Source: Nostoc sphaeroides (GTDB taxonomy: Bacteria > Cyanobacteriota > Cyanobacteriia > Cyanobacteriales > Nostocaceae). From it: a DNA stretch of 64,000 bases. The notes below the pieces were generated by a model. The model saw only the letters and a program-made list of their open reading frames with translations, was not told where the DNA came from and searched no databases. Positions 46,913 to 56,018 of this stretch are shown piece by piece (within the stretch, counting starts at the first letter, position 1; the number at the start of each line of letters is the position of its first letter). The stretch covers positions 1,917,501 through 1,981,500 of the forward strand of contig NZ_CP031941.1 of NCBI RefSeq assembly GCF_003443655.1. Reading direction: 5' to 3'. The position numbers were made by a program, and so were the translations under genes.

Positions 46913-48547
46913 ATGCGTTATTCTCACCGTTTGCGACTGCCATTAAAATATTTCAATATTTTTATTGCAGTACTAACTTTTGTTTTATTTATCTGGTTAA
47001 CTCCTGTCGTTGCTCAAGCATTAACTAAAGCTCCGGTTATTTTAGATGGGCAAGAGATTTTTAAAATCAGCGATTCTGGTCATTATAGCGCTCAAGAACG
47101 GACAAATTTAATCAACTCACAACTAAAATATGCGATTAAAACTTCTGAATTTATTCAAGTTAAAATTGAAGAACGCAACCAGCTACCTACTATTTTGCTA
47201 AATGGCCGCTATCTGTTAACAGTTACAGAACAAGATACTGTTCCAGGTAGCACAGTTGATGAGCAGGCAAGGATTTGGGGGCAGGAAATTGAAGAAGCGT
47301 TACAGCAAGCTCGTTTAGAGCGAACTAAAACCTATCTCCAACATACGACTTTTGTAGCAGTAGCAATTTTACTCATAACTGCCGGATTCACTTGGCTATT
47401 AGGATGGATTAATCATCACTTTTTCCGAGTAGCTTCACAACGCTTAACTACTCCTAACAATGAGATACCTAATTCTGAACTGCTAAAAGTATTGGAATTA
47501 TTTTTCAAATTAGTGTTGGCGAGTATGCGTATCGCACTTTGGATAAGTACGATTCTTTATATCACTAATCTCTTTCCTTTCACTCGTCAATGGAGCTACC
47601 AAATTTCAAATATCCTGATCACCAGTTTCACCTCACCTATTCTGACATTAGGCAAGAATCCTTACTCTCTTACTGAATTAATAATTTTGATTGGTTTGTT
47701 GTTCGGCTTAGTTATCTTTGCTGGAACTTTAACCAATTTTTTACGTTCTCGCATTCTATCTTTTACTGGAATCAATCGTGGCGCTCAAGAAGCGATTGTA
47801 ATACTTTTCAAATATGGTCTGATTTTTATTGGCACACTGGTACTGCTACAAATCTGGGGGCTTGACATTAGCTCTTTGACAATTTTAGCAAGTGCTTTAA
47901 GCGTTGGAATTGGCTTTGGTTTACAGGATATTGCTAAGAATTTTGGCAGTGGTTTAGTACTAGTATTTGAGCGTCCGATTCAGGTTGGAGATTTTGTAGA
48001 AGTTGGGGAATATACAGGTACTGTCGAGCGAATAGGTGGCAGAAGTACCGAAATTCGGACTCTTGACCACGTTTCAATCATTGTACCTAACTCTCGTTTC
48101 TTAGAAAAAGAAGTAATCAACTGGAGCCACCGCAACCCGATTTCTCGCCTTCATCTCCCCGTTAGCGTTGCTTATAGTTCAGATCCCAAAGTCGTGCAAG
48201 CTGCTCTTTTAGAAGCAGCCTCTAAGCATCCCAATGTATTGGAAGTTCCTTCTCCTCTAGTATTATTTAAAGAGTTGGGCAACAACAGCTTAAATTTTGA
48301 GTTATTAGTATGGACTGCGGAACCTAATAAACAATTTTTGCTCAAAAGTGATTTATACTACAATATCTACGAATCATTACAGCAAAGACAAATTGAAATC
48401 CCCTTCCCCCAGTTAGATTTACATCTGCGTTCTGGCACATTAGAATTTACGCCAGAAATGCAGTTAGCCTTAATACAAATGTTTGAACGATTGTCAAACC
48501 ATCAACAACGCATAGATCCAATCAAGCCAAGTCAATCTAATTCATAA
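46913..48547 (+). CDS. MscS-family mechanosensitive channel
   Basis: 544 residues. Signal or anchor helix (YFNIFIAVLTFVLFIWLTPVVAQA), a periplasmic domain of ~100 residues, then about five transmembrane helices. The MscS core is clear: ASALSVGIGFGLQDIAKNFGSGLVLVFERPIQVGDFVEVGEYTGTVERIGGRSTEIRTLD, i.e. the pore helix and the start of the beta domain, followed by the C-terminal alpha/beta part. It should release osmolytes under membrane tension. The N-terminal extra domain resembles the larger cyanobacterial MscS types. It lies 47 bp after mutL; co-transcription is possible. Confidence 0.93.
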   Translation: MRYSHRLRLPLKYFNIFIAVLTFVLFIWLTPVVAQALTKAPVILDGQEIFKISDSGHYSAQERTNLINSQLKYAIKTSEFIQVKIEERNQLPTILLNGRYLLTVTEQDTVPGSTVDEQARIWGQEIEEALQQARLERTKTYLQHTTFVAVAILLITAGFTWLLGWINHHFFRVASQRLTTPNNEIPNSELLKVLELFFKLVLASMRIALWISTILYITNLFPFTRQWSYQISNILITSFTSPILTLGKNPYSLTELIILIGLLFGLVIFAGTLTNFLRSRILSFTGINRGAQEAIVILFKYGLIFIGTLVLLQIWGLDISSLTILASALSVGIGFGLQDIAKNFGSGLVLVFERPIQVGDFVEVGEYTGTVERIGGRSTEIRTLDHVSIIVPNSRFLEKEVINWSHRNPISRLHLPVSVAYSSDPKVVQAALLEAASKHPNVLEVPSPLVLFKELGNNSLNFELLVWTAEPNKQFLLKSDLYYNIYESLQQRQIEIPFPQLDLHLRSGTLEFTPEMQLALIQMFERLSNHQQRIDPIKPSQSNS

Positions 48548-49098
48548 TTAATAATTACTAATTCATAATTGCAATTCTTTGTTGGCTCTGAACCCACCAC
48601 GCTCTTGTAGACCACCAAGATTCAAAAATTTCATTGTTGGCTCCCAAGCCATATAATTTATGAATTATGAATTATGAATTAATAATTATTTGGTCAAAAT
48701 CAAACGTAAATTTGGATGTTTGGCTTGCTATTAGAAAGTTGTTTGTGTCATACTTACTCAGTACTAAATCCCGATTTATTTTAAGTAGTAAGCTGTTGGA
48801 CAAATAACCTTACATATTACCTGGAAGTAAAAGTATTGTTGGGTGGGCATCTTGCCATTGGTGTCAACTTAACGTAAAAGCCATATCCCGCAAGGAACTG
48901 AAGTTCCAAGGATAATAGCTAAAGTCTACTGAAGTAGACTAAATATTCCTAAAAATCTTTAGTCTACTTCAGTAGACTTTAGCTTTGAGCCGCTGAAATT
49001 TATTTCTGGGCGGGCGTGGAAGCCAACAGAAGTTTGCAGAAACATCAATTTTTCGCAGGATGGGATTCAGTAGTAAAGTGAGTTTTAAAGGAATATTT
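48548..49098. other. Intergenic region with TAATTCAT repeats and a long hairpin
   Basis: About 550 bp. AT-rich heptamer-like ATTAATAATTACTAATTCAT and GAATTATGAATTATGAATTA (facing copies), GTTGGCTC twice, and the hairpin at 48917-48984. Upstream ribosome site AAAGGA belongs to the next gene. Confidence 0.6.
48917..48984. repeat. Perfect 27-bp inverted repeat
   Basis: Arms at 48917-48943 and 48958-48984 are exact reverse complements; each arm also contains the palindrome AGTCTACTGAAGTAGACT. The loop is 14 nt. Confidence 0.9.
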
Positions 49099-50301
49099 AT
49101 GTCACAGTTGGAGCAAGCAGTGCCAAACACCTTTGTAACTAAAGGCTTAGAAACTTTCCCCAATAATATGTTCGACCAGGTTGAGGTTTTGGCCAAAGAC
49201 TTTGCCACCCGTGCAGGGGCACACGACAAAGATGGTTCCTTTCCCTTCGAGAATTTTACAGCTTTGCATGAGGCAGGATTACTCAGCCTTACCATTCCCC
49301 GTGAATTAGGTGGACAGGGTTTAGGGCTGCCAACTATCTGCCGAGTGATTGAAGGGATAGCGCGTGGCGATGCTTCGACGGCGCTAGTACTAACAATGCA
49401 CTATCTCCAACATGCCCATGCAGCCCGTAGCCGTCGTTGGCATCCAGAAGTATATAAACGGCTGTGTCGTGAATCGATTGAAGGTATTGCCCTGCTCAAT
49501 GCTGCCCGTGTCGAACCTGAGTTAGGAACGCCAGCTAGAGGCGGATTACCTGCCACAATTGCCGAGTGGACACCAGAGGGTTGGCGTTTAACAGGCCACA
49601 AGCAATACACCACGGGTAGTCCCATCCTTAGTTACTTTATTGTTTGGGCACGGACAACTGAGGATGAACCACAAGTTGGCAGTTTTCTGGTTCCGCGCGA
49701 TGTGCCGGGAGTGCAAATTGTCGAAACCTGGGATCACTTGGGAATGAGAGCTACAGGCAGCCACGATCTCATTTTGGAGAATGTATTAATTCCAAGAGAG
49801 TATGCTTTGAATATTAGCCCCATATCAACCGCGCCATCCTTTGATCCTCTGATTTCCACTTGGGGCAGTTTGACAGTGAGTGCTTTATATCTCGGTGTTG
49901 CTACTAGTGCGCGAGACTGGCTGGTAAAATATCTTTGGGAGCGATCGCCTTCTAATCTCAAAGAGCCACTGGCAACTCTGCCACGTTTCCAAACTGCTGT
50001 GGGTGAGATAGAAGCATTGCTGTTTGCTAACAATAGATTGATTTATAGCTTGGCTCAAGATATTGAGCAGGGCGAGTATCAGCCTAACGTAGGATTACAG
50101 GCACAAGCTGTTAAATATCTCACCACAACTAACTCGATTCGTGCTGTAGAGATTGCCTTAGAACTGACTGGTAATCCTGGTCTGTCAAAAAAGAATCCTT
50201 TAGAGCGACACTACCGTGACGTTCTGTGCAGCCGTATTCATACACCGCAAAATGATGTTATTTGCCAGTCTTTAGGGAAGAGTGTATTGAAAGTAAAGTG
50301 A
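49099..50301 (+). CDS. Acyl-CoA dehydrogenase family protein (SfnB/DszC-like)
   Basis: 400 residues from the ATG at 49099, which has AAAGGA 8 bases before it; the ATG at 49060 lacks this. Flavin-dependent acyl-CoA dehydrogenase fold: N-terminal helical part (LHEAGLLSLTIPRELGGQGL), middle FAD-binding segment (LTGHKQYTTGSPILSYFIVWART, WDHLGMRATGSHDLILENVLIP), and C-terminal helical part with GNPGLSKKNPLERHYRDV. The last motif is typical of the SfnB/DszC monooxygenase-like branch, used with reduced flavin on sulphur compounds, rather than of true fatty-acid dehydrogenases. The substrate is unknown. Confidence 0.9.
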   Translation: MSQLEQAVPNTFVTKGLETFPNNMFDQVEVLAKDFATRAGAHDKDGSFPFENFTALHEAGLLSLTIPRELGGQGLGLPTICRVIEGIARGDASTALVLTMHYLQHAHAARSRRWHPEVYKRLCRESIEGIALLNAARVEPELGTPARGGLPATIAEWTPEGWRLTGHKQYTTGSPILSYFIVWARTTEDEPQVGSFLVPRDVPGVQIVETWDHLGMRATGSHDLILENVLIPREYALNISPISTAPSFDPLISTWGSLTVSALYLGVATSARDWLVKYLWERSPSNLKEPLATLPRFQTAVGEIEALLFANNRLIYSLAQDIEQGEYQPNVGLQAQAVKYLTTTNSIRAVEIALELTGNPGLSKKNPLERHYRDVLCSRIHTPQNDVICQSLGKSVLKVK

Positions 50302-50369
50302 GTGGGGAATGGGGAGTGGGGAGTGGGGATGAGGGAGCAGGGGAGGCAGGGGAGAAGAACTATTTATTG

Positions 50370-50482
50370 GGCGTTGCTGAATCGAGGTATGAATTTTGGA
50401 TGTAGAGACGTAAAATTTTACGTCTCTACAAGGATTTTCACCACAAAGCACAATCTGTTTTCATAGCGCAATCAGCAACGCC
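50370..50482. mobile_element. 113-bp MITE-like element (GGCGTTGCTGAAT ends)
   Basis: Ends GGCGTTGCTGAAT and AATCAGCAACGCC, one mismatch. The centre is the palindrome TAGAGACGTAAAATTTTACG. Flanks read ATTTATTG and ATTTATTA, suggesting a 7-bp target duplication (ATTTATT). A lone GGCGTTGCTGATTA end lies at 59910. Confidence 0.7.
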
Positions 50483-50515
50483 ATTTATTAATTATTCACA
50501 AATGACAAATGACTA

Positions 50516-50562
50516 ATACCCAATACCCAATACCCAATACCCAATACCCAATACCCAATATC
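50516..50562. repeat. Heptamer STRR (CCCAATA), about six units
   Basis: Uninterrupted CCCAATA units 50-90 bp upstream of gatA, close to where its promoter should be. Confidence 0.9.
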
Positions 50563-50610
50563 AACCAATATGTACTAAAATCAATGACTTGAGTCACAAA
50601 GAGAGCAATC

Positions 50611-52071
50611 ATGGCATCCATCCGCGAGTTGCACCAACAGCTGGTTAAGAAAGAACGTTCTGCCGTTGAAATTACCCAAGAAGCTTTAGAGCGCATTCAA
50701 GCGTTAGAGCCGAAATTGCACAGCTTTTTATATGTGACCGCAGAACGGGCATTAGAGCAGGCAGGTGCTGTGGATGCGAAAATTGCTGCGGGAGAAGAAA
50801 TTGGGCTGCTAGCAGGCATTCCTGTTGGGATTAAGGACAATTTATGTACTAAGGGAATTCCTACCACCTGCGCCTCCCGGATTTTGGAAAATTTCGTGCC
50901 GCCTTATGAATCAACAGCTACGCAAAAACTGGCAGATGCTGGCGCGGTAATGGTAGGCAAAACCAATTTGGATGAGTTTGCAATGGGTAGTTCCACAGAA
51001 AACTCTGCCTATCAAGTCACGGCTAACCCTTGGGATTTGTCACGAGTTCCAGGTGGTTCTTCGGGGGGTTCTGCGGCGGCGGTAGCGGCTCAAGAATGTG
51101 TGGTTGCTCTCGGTTCTGATACTGGCGGTTCGATTCGGCAACCTGCATCTTTTTGCGGTGTGGTAGGAATGAAACCGACTTATGGTCTGGTTTCCCGTTA
51201 TGGTTTGGTGGCTTACGCTTCCTCTTTGGATCAAATTGGGCCATTTGGAAACACAGTAGAAGATGCGGCAATATTATTAAATGCGATCGCAGGTTACGAT
51301 CCCAAAGACTCTACCAGTCTCAAAGTAGCCATTCCCAACTACGCCGCCAGCTTAAAACCAAACTTCAAACCCAGAGGTCAGCTAAAAATTGGGATCATCA
51401 AAGAAACTTTTGGTGAAGGTTTAGACGCTGTAGTGGAACAAGCTGTTACCAAAGCAGTAGATCAACTACAAAGTTTAGGAGCGGAAATTCATATAATTTC
51501 CTGTCCCACCTTTCGTTATGGCTTACCCACTTACTACATCATCGCCCCGTCAGAAGCGTCAGCAAACCTAGCTCGTTACGATGGCGTTAAATATGGTTAC
51601 CGCGCCCCTGATGCCGATAATCTGCTATCAATGTACACTCGTACCCGTGCCACTGGTTTTGGAACAGAAGTCAAACGCCGGATTATGATCGGCACTTATG
51701 CACTTTCGGCTGGCTATTATGATGCTTACTACCTGAAAGCGCAAAAAGTCCGCACCCTGATTAAGCGAGATTTTGAAAAGGCTTTTGGCTTAGTTGATGT
51801 GTTAGTTTGTCCCACATCTCCCACTACAGCATTCAAAGCAGGGGAAAAAACTACTGACCCCTTGAGCATGTATTTAACTGACTTGATGACTATTCCTGTA
51901 AATCTTGCTGGTTTACCTAGTTTAAGTTTGCCATGTGGTTTTGACGATCAGGGGCTACCGATAGGATTACAGCTAATTAGCAATGTCCTGCGAGAAGACC
52001 TACTATTTCAAGTAGCTTACGCTTATGAGCAATCTACTAGTTGGCATCTGCGTAAACCGCAAATATCTTGA
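50611..52071 (+). CDS. gatA: Glutamyl-tRNA(Gln) amidotransferase subunit A
   Basis: Amidase subunit of GatCAB, which turns Glu-tRNA(Gln) into Gln-tRNA(Gln). 486 residues, the normal length. The Ser-cisSer-Lys triad is visible: Lys in PVGIKDN, and the serines in [14 protein letters not shown] and [15 protein letters not shown]. Other hallmarks are [12 protein letters not shown] and [14 protein letters not shown]. gatB and gatC are not in the window, as is common in cyanobacteria. It starts at the ATG at 50611, with AGAGAG upstream. Confidence 0.96.
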   Translation: MASIRELHQQLVKKERSAVEITQEALERIQALEPKLHSFLYVTAERALEQAGAVDAKIAAGEEIGLLAGIPVGIKDNLCTKGIPTTCASRILENFVPPYESTATQKLADAGAVMVGKTNLDEFAMGSSTENSAYQVTANPWDLSRVPGGSSGGSAAAVAAQECVVALGSDTGGSIRQPASFCGVVGMKPTYGLVSRYGLVAYASSLDQIGPFGNTVEDAAILLNAIAGYDPKDSTSLKVAIPNYAASLKPNFKPRGQLKIGIIKETFGEGLDAVVEQAVTKAVDQLQSLGAEIHIISCPTFRYGLPTYYIIAPSEASANLARYDGVKYGYRAPDADNLLSMYTRTRATGFGTEVKRRIMIGTYALSAGYYDAYYLKAQKVRTLIKRDFEKAFGLVDVLVCPTSPTTAFKAGEKTTDPLSMYLTDLMTIPVNLAGLPSLSLPCGFDDQGLPIGLQLISNVLREDLLFQVAYAYEQSTSWHLRKPQIS

Positions 52072-52077
52072 AAATGG

Positions 52078-52181
52078 GCATTTGTCATTTGTCATTTGTC
52101 ATTTGTCATTTGTCCCTCATCTCCCCTTGCTTCCCCTGCTCCCCACTTTGTACAGACGCGATTAATCGCGTCTCTACGCAC
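52078..52181. repeat. ATTTGTC heptamers and one dispersed palindrome
   Basis: Four to five CATTTGT heptamers (52080-52112), then CTTCCCCTGCTCCCC, then ACAGACGCGATTAATCGCGT at 52153. Confidence 0.85.
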
Positions 52182-52640
52182 TCACTTATTACTAACCATT
52201 GACTGTTGACTATTGACTTCTGGAGTCGGGGATTCAGATGTAATTTGTGGTGGATTAAGGGTATATAAAAGACCAGCAGATGCAGCTAATAACAATAGAA
52301 TGTAGGTGACAACAAGGGGTATGTATGTATTTGATTTGTTGCCTGAATTATTATGAGCATTCTTCGAGTCTTGGCAGACTACATTGCTTATAAGAGTATG
52401 TGATAAAGCATTTCCATCCAGTCCTAAAGCATCTCCATAGCGACGGATGAATCCTTGAACAAAAATAGGTTCAGGCAATTCTTCAAATCGTTCTTCTTCT
52501 AAAGCTTGCAAAACGCCTGCTCTGATGAGTGTTCTTGCAGCTATTTCTTCTATGCATATAGATTTTTGTTGTCTTACTTGTCGCAAGTGTGTAGTTATTT
52601 CTTTTAGCTGCTCTACTTGAGATTGGTTTAAGAGTGTCAC
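52182..52640 (-). CDS. RodZ-like helix-turn-helix membrane protein
   Basis: 152 residues. N-terminal Xre/RodZ-type helix-turn-helix (LKEITTHLRQVRQQKSICIEEIAARTLIRAGVLQALEEERFEELPEPIFVQGFIRRYGDALGLDG), one transmembrane helix (YIPLVVTYILLLLAASAGLLYTL), and a short outer tail rich in Ser/Pro. RodZ links MreB to the membrane in cell-shape control; this shorter cyanobacterial form lacks the C-terminal beta domain, so the exact role is inferred. It converges on gatA across a repeat-filled spacer. Confidence 0.88.
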   Translation of the reverse strand: MTLLNQSQVEQLKEITTHLRQVRQQKSICIEEIAARTLIRAGVLQALEEERFEELPEPIFVQGFIRRYGDALGLDGNALSHTLISNVVCQDSKNAHNNSGNKSNTYIPLVVTYILLLLAASAGLLYTLNPPQITSESPTPEVNSQQSMVSNK

Positions 52641-53032
52641 TGTCTTCTACTGTATGGGCTAATCCTACTATTCATATAGTCAGAAGACTTAAAAGCGCAT
52701 ACGTATTTTTACTGGATAATTGATTTTCAGGAGAAATTTTTTAATAATGGTTGAAATCTAGATTGGAAAATGCTATTGCTGCTTATGCTAAGTAAATATA
52801 TTGTTAATATAGACACTTTAAAAGACGCGAAATTTCGCGTCTCTACAGGTCTAAAATTAGCACCAAAAATCCTTAACTGAACCGTATTGGGCTATAGTCG
52901 CAATGAGGGTATGTTTCCCAATTTATGTTTAGACACTTTTGGTCAGAATTCAGTATGAATTATGACGACTAACCCATGTATTCTGTTTCGGTAAATTCAC
53001 GTCTCTACTCTCGATGTTTTAAGATTTTGCAC
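52641..53032. other. Intergenic region with a truncated MITE
   Basis: About 390 bp. The MITE fragment is at 52819-52889; the rest is AT-rich without a gene. Confidence 0.6.
52819..52889. mobile_element. Truncated, reversed copy of the 102-bp MITE
   Basis: Matches the reverse complement of the left ~70 bp of copies A and B (AAGACGCGAAATTTCGCGTC through CTTAACTGAACCGTATTG), with one base changed. The other end is missing. Confidence 0.85.
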
Positions 53033-53719
53033 TTACAAGTTAGAAGCGATCGCACTCAAATCTGGTTCAATGAGTGAGTTGAGCAATGTCCACAACTGCA
53101 AATCAGTAAAATCTGGAATTGCCATAAATGCGCCGATTTCCTGCAATACTTGGGGATCGTGGGTGGAGGCGATGCCAATAGTGCGGATATCTGCACTCAC
53201 CGCCGAACGAATACCAGAGGGAGAGTCTTCTAAAGCGATCGCTTCCTCTGCTGTAATCCCCAAGTTACTCAGGGCGACTTGATAGGGTGCAGGGTCGGGT
53301 TTACCTGCAATACAATCATCTGCTAAAACAACTGTATGAAAAGCTTCTTTGATTCCCAAAACTTCTAGCATAAATTCTGCATTTAATCTAGGGGCATTAG
53401 TTACTAATGCCCGCTTTAACTGATGTGTCTCTGTCCATGCTAGGAGTTCAGAAAATCCACTCAACGGTTTTAGATGGGGGGCGAGTTTGCGAAAAAGCGC
53501 CTCTTTTTCATCGGCAAATTTTTGCCCCTCTGCTGTTGATAATTGTGGCAGAATATCCTTAACAATTTCTGGGTTTAATCGCCCACTAATTCGGGATTTA
53601 TAAAATGTTTCGTCAATTTCTATGCTGTAATTTAACAGCATTTCCCGCCAAGCTAGGTAGTGTATAGGGTCAGTGTTGACAATAGTGCCGTCTAGGTCAA
53701 AGAGAATTGCAGCCAGCAT
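53033..53719 (-). CDS. HAD-superfamily hydrolase (beta-phosphoglucomutase/phosphatase type)
   Basis: 228 residues. HAD fold with all motifs: FDLDGTIVNTD (nucleophile Asp and acid/base Asp), ALVTNAPR (motif II Thr), AGKPDPAPY (motif III Lys) and IALEDSPSGIRSA (motif IV acids). A helical cap domain sits between motifs I and II, as in beta-phosphoglucomutases and small phosphatases. The substrate is not predictable. It is divergent from nagB; the spacer holds a GC-rich repeat, so joint control is not evident. Confidence 0.92.
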   Translation of the reverse strand: MLAAILFDLDGTIVNTDPIHYLAWREMLLNYSIEIDETFYKSRISGRLNPEIVKDILPQLSTAEGQKFADEKEALFRKLAPHLKPLSGFSELLAWTETHQLKRALVTNAPRLNAEFMLEVLGIKEAFHTVVLADDCIAGKPDPAPYQVALSNLGITAEEAIALEDSPSGIRSAVSADIRTIGIASTHDPQVLQEIGAFMAIPDFTDLQLWTLLNSLIEPDLSAIASNL

Positions 53720-53819
53720 GATTTTTGGGTAAAATGTAAATAATTGTTAACTTAATTTAAATAGTTTACATCGTTTTTTTGCCCTTATTAGGAATTACGC
53801 GATGAAAACTTGAAATTTT

Positions 53820-53925
53820 GATCCCGCCTAACCCCCCTTAAAAAGGCTACGGTGTACACACAAGTCGAATTACCCCCCTTAATCCCCCCGTTTATTGGGG
53901 GGAAAAAGTCGCGCTAAATCTTAAA
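53820..53925. repeat. GC-rich palindromic repeats upstream of nagB
   Basis: CCTAACCCCCCTTAAAAAGG and AATCCCCCCGTTTATTGGGG, the same kind as at 41899 and 38094. Confidence 0.7.
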
Positions 53926-54011
53926 ATCTATACCTGATAGGGCATGTAAAGACAAACAGATACAGCCTCTCAAGTGACTGCCGTATAATTGATAACCTTC
54001 TGTGTAAGCAA

Positions 54012-54785
54012 ATGCTAGCCGCTACAAACTTTTTTCGCGTTGATGATTTACTAGTGCAGATTTACAACTCTGAAGTCGAAATGGCCCAGGATGTTGCCGA
54101 AATCGCGCAAAAGCATTTACAGCAAGTTCTTAATCTTCAGGATACAGCTGCTGTCTTATTAGCAACAGGTAACTCCCAACTCAGATTTCTCGATGCTTTG
54201 ATTGCATTGGGTGGTGTAGATTGGTCACGAATTATTCTGTTCCATCTAGATGAATATTTGGGAATTACGGCTGAACATTCTGCGAGTTTCCGGCGCTATA
54301 TGCGAGAACGTGTAGAGAAGCGGGTTGTTCCTAAGCAATTTCACTATATAGAAGGTGATACATTGCAACCAGTGGCAGAGTGCGATCGCTACACTAAATT
54401 ACTCCTTGCACAACCAATTGACTTATGCTGTCTTGGTGTTGGGGAAAATGGACATTTAGCTTTTAACGATCCAGCAGTAGCAAATTTTCAAGATCATTAC
54501 AGTGTGAAACTAGTAAAACTAGATACAGTGAACCGTCAGCAACAAGTAAGCACAGGTCAGTTTCCGAATCTAGAAACTGTCCCACAATATGCTTTTACTG
54601 TCACCATCCCGACGATTTGTTCAGCTAAAAAAATTATCTGTCTGGCTCCAGAAACACGTAAAGCGAATGTGGTAAAAGATATGTTGCAAGGAGCTATAAG
54701 TACAGACTGTCCAGCTTCTATTCTTCGTCAACAATCTCAAGCGACGTTATTTTTGGATGTCAATTCTGCTAGTTTGCTGTCGTGA
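54012..54785 (+). CDS. nagB: Glucosamine-6-phosphate deaminase
   Basis: Turns glucosamine-6-phosphate into fructose-6-phosphate and ammonia. 257 residues. Family motifs: LLATGNSQLRFLDAL (phosphate loop), LFHLDEYLGI (catalytic Asp), LCCLGVGENGHLAFNDP (catalytic Asp/His region) and TVTIPTICSAKKI (Thr of the active site). The standard N-terminus is slightly longer here. No nagA lies nearby. A HAD phosphatase is divergent upstream. Confidence 0.93.
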   Translation: MLAATNFFRVDDLLVQIYNSEVEMAQDVAEIAQKHLQQVLNLQDTAAVLLATGNSQLRFLDALIALGGVDWSRIILFHLDEYLGITAEHSASFRRYMRERVEKRVVPKQFHYIEGDTLQPVAECDRYTKLLLAQPIDLCCLGVGENGHLAFNDPAVANFQDHYSVKLVKLDTVNRQQQVSTGQFPNLETVPQYAFTVTIPTICSAKKIICLAPETRKANVVKDMLQGAISTDCPASILRQQSQATLFLDVNSASLLS

Positions 54786-54857
54786 AAAACGAAAACTGCT
54801 GTATAGTCCTAGCAAACACATACTGTTAGCAGTATTGAATGCTGCCATCAACAGAAA

Positions 54858-55100
54858 GTGCATCCCCCTTTTAGCAATAATCCCAAAAAACCCCAAGACC
54901 TTTTCTTAGTATGCGGACTCCAAAGTTTAGGACAACATTCTGTTGCAGTCCTAAAGGAGTACGATGTTAAAGTTAGCGCCATTGATGATGTGCAGCCCGA
55001 ACATTGGGAAGTCCCAGAAGTACCAAGCTTACCGCTTGTATTATCCTCACTTGACTTATCAATGTTTCCTGACCTATGTCAGCATTTTTTGTTTTTATAA
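54858..55100 (+). pseudogene. N-terminal fragment of a NAD-binding (TrkA-N-like) protein
   Basis: Reads LFLVCGLQSLGQHSVAVLKEYDVKVSAIDDV, the Rossmann start G-L-x-x-L-G-x-x-x-V-x-x-L of RCK/TrkA-N domains (ion-channel regulators), then soon runs into LPLVLSSLDLSMFPD and a stop at 55100. The rest of the domain and any channel part are absent. The start is GTG, with no good ribosome site. It is probably a leftover of a much larger gene. Confidence 0.55.
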
Positions 55101-55253
55101 CCAGTTAAAAAGCGCATTTTCAAGCTCCTAGCGATTTTTTGGGAATTTATTTCTGATTATTTACTCAGATGATCTCCATTTGCGGTGTACTCTCAATATA
55201 CGGTAACTATCACACTCGACCTTTGAGATAAATTACACCCAGAGGTGAATACC

Positions 55254-55910
55254 ATGAAAAATTATGCTGCTCAACAGGAATTTATATTAAGTCAAATCAC
55301 AAATAAATATTATCAGCGCCGAGATTTCAGTAGATGTGACTTGCGTGGAATCGACCTGAAAGGAATTGATTTAAGTGGTGTTAACTTCATAGGAGCAGAT
55401 TTGCGTGATGCAAATTTGTGTGGCTGTATCCTCACTCGTGCTAACTTAAGTGGCGCAAATCTGATGCAAGCTAACCTACGTGAAGCTAATTTGTATGAAG
55501 CATCTTTGTGCGAAGCTAATTTGATTAATGCTGATTTAACACGAGCAAATTTGTGCGGAACTTTCTTATGGCGGGCAAAATTCACAGGTAGTAATCTTTG
55601 GGGTGCTTCTTTATGTGATGTGGATTTGAGAGAAGCAGACTTAAGTGAAGCCAAATTAATTGAAGCATCACTGATTGAAGCGAATTTAGTTAGAGCAAAT
55701 CTCACAGGAGCAAAGTTATGTGGAGCAAAATTACTAGAAGCTAATTTAACTGAGGCCAACTTAACTGGTGCAGACCTGACATGGGCAAATTTAACCAAGG
55801 CAAACTTGAATAAAGCAAACCTTTGGGAGACAAACTTGATTTATGCGAAGCTTGGGGATACTATCATGCCTGATGGCACAATTGAGCAACCTCAGATAGT
55901 TATTTATTAG
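55254..55910 (+). CDS. Pentapeptide-repeat protein
   Basis: 218 residues from the ATG at 55254, with AGAGG 8 bases before; the GTG at 55245 is less likely. After ~25 leader residues it is almost all A(D/N)Lxx repeats (DLRGIDLKGIDLSGVNFIGA, ANLSGANLMQANLREANLYE) which form a right-handed quadrilateral beta-helix. About 35 units. The C-terminus is TMPDGTIEQPQIVIY, a typical end for this family. Function is unknown; such proteins are abundant in cyanobacteria. Confidence 0.93.
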   Translation: MKNYAAQQEFILSQITNKYYQRRDFSRCDLRGIDLKGIDLSGVNFIGADLRDANLCGCILTRANLSGANLMQANLREANLYEASLCEANLINADLTRANLCGTFLWRAKFTGSNLWGASLCDVDLREADLSEAKLIEASLIEANLVRANLTGAKLCGAKLLEANLTEANLTGADLTWANLTKANLNKANLWETNLIYAKLGDTIMPDGTIEQPQIVIY

Positions 55911-55937
55911 TTAGGAGTTAGGAGTTAGGAGTATTGA

Positions 55938-55966
55938 GTAGAGACGCGATTAATCGCGTCTGTACA
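55938..55966. repeat. Dispersed palindrome
   Basis: TAGAGACGCGATTAATCGCG plus TCTGTACAG, 28 bp after the pentapeptide gene; same family as the mutL insertions. Confidence 0.85.
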
Positions 55967-56018
55967 GGAGTCAGGAGAGAAGAATTTTCTGTTTGCTCCA
56001 ATGTCCAATGCCCTATGA

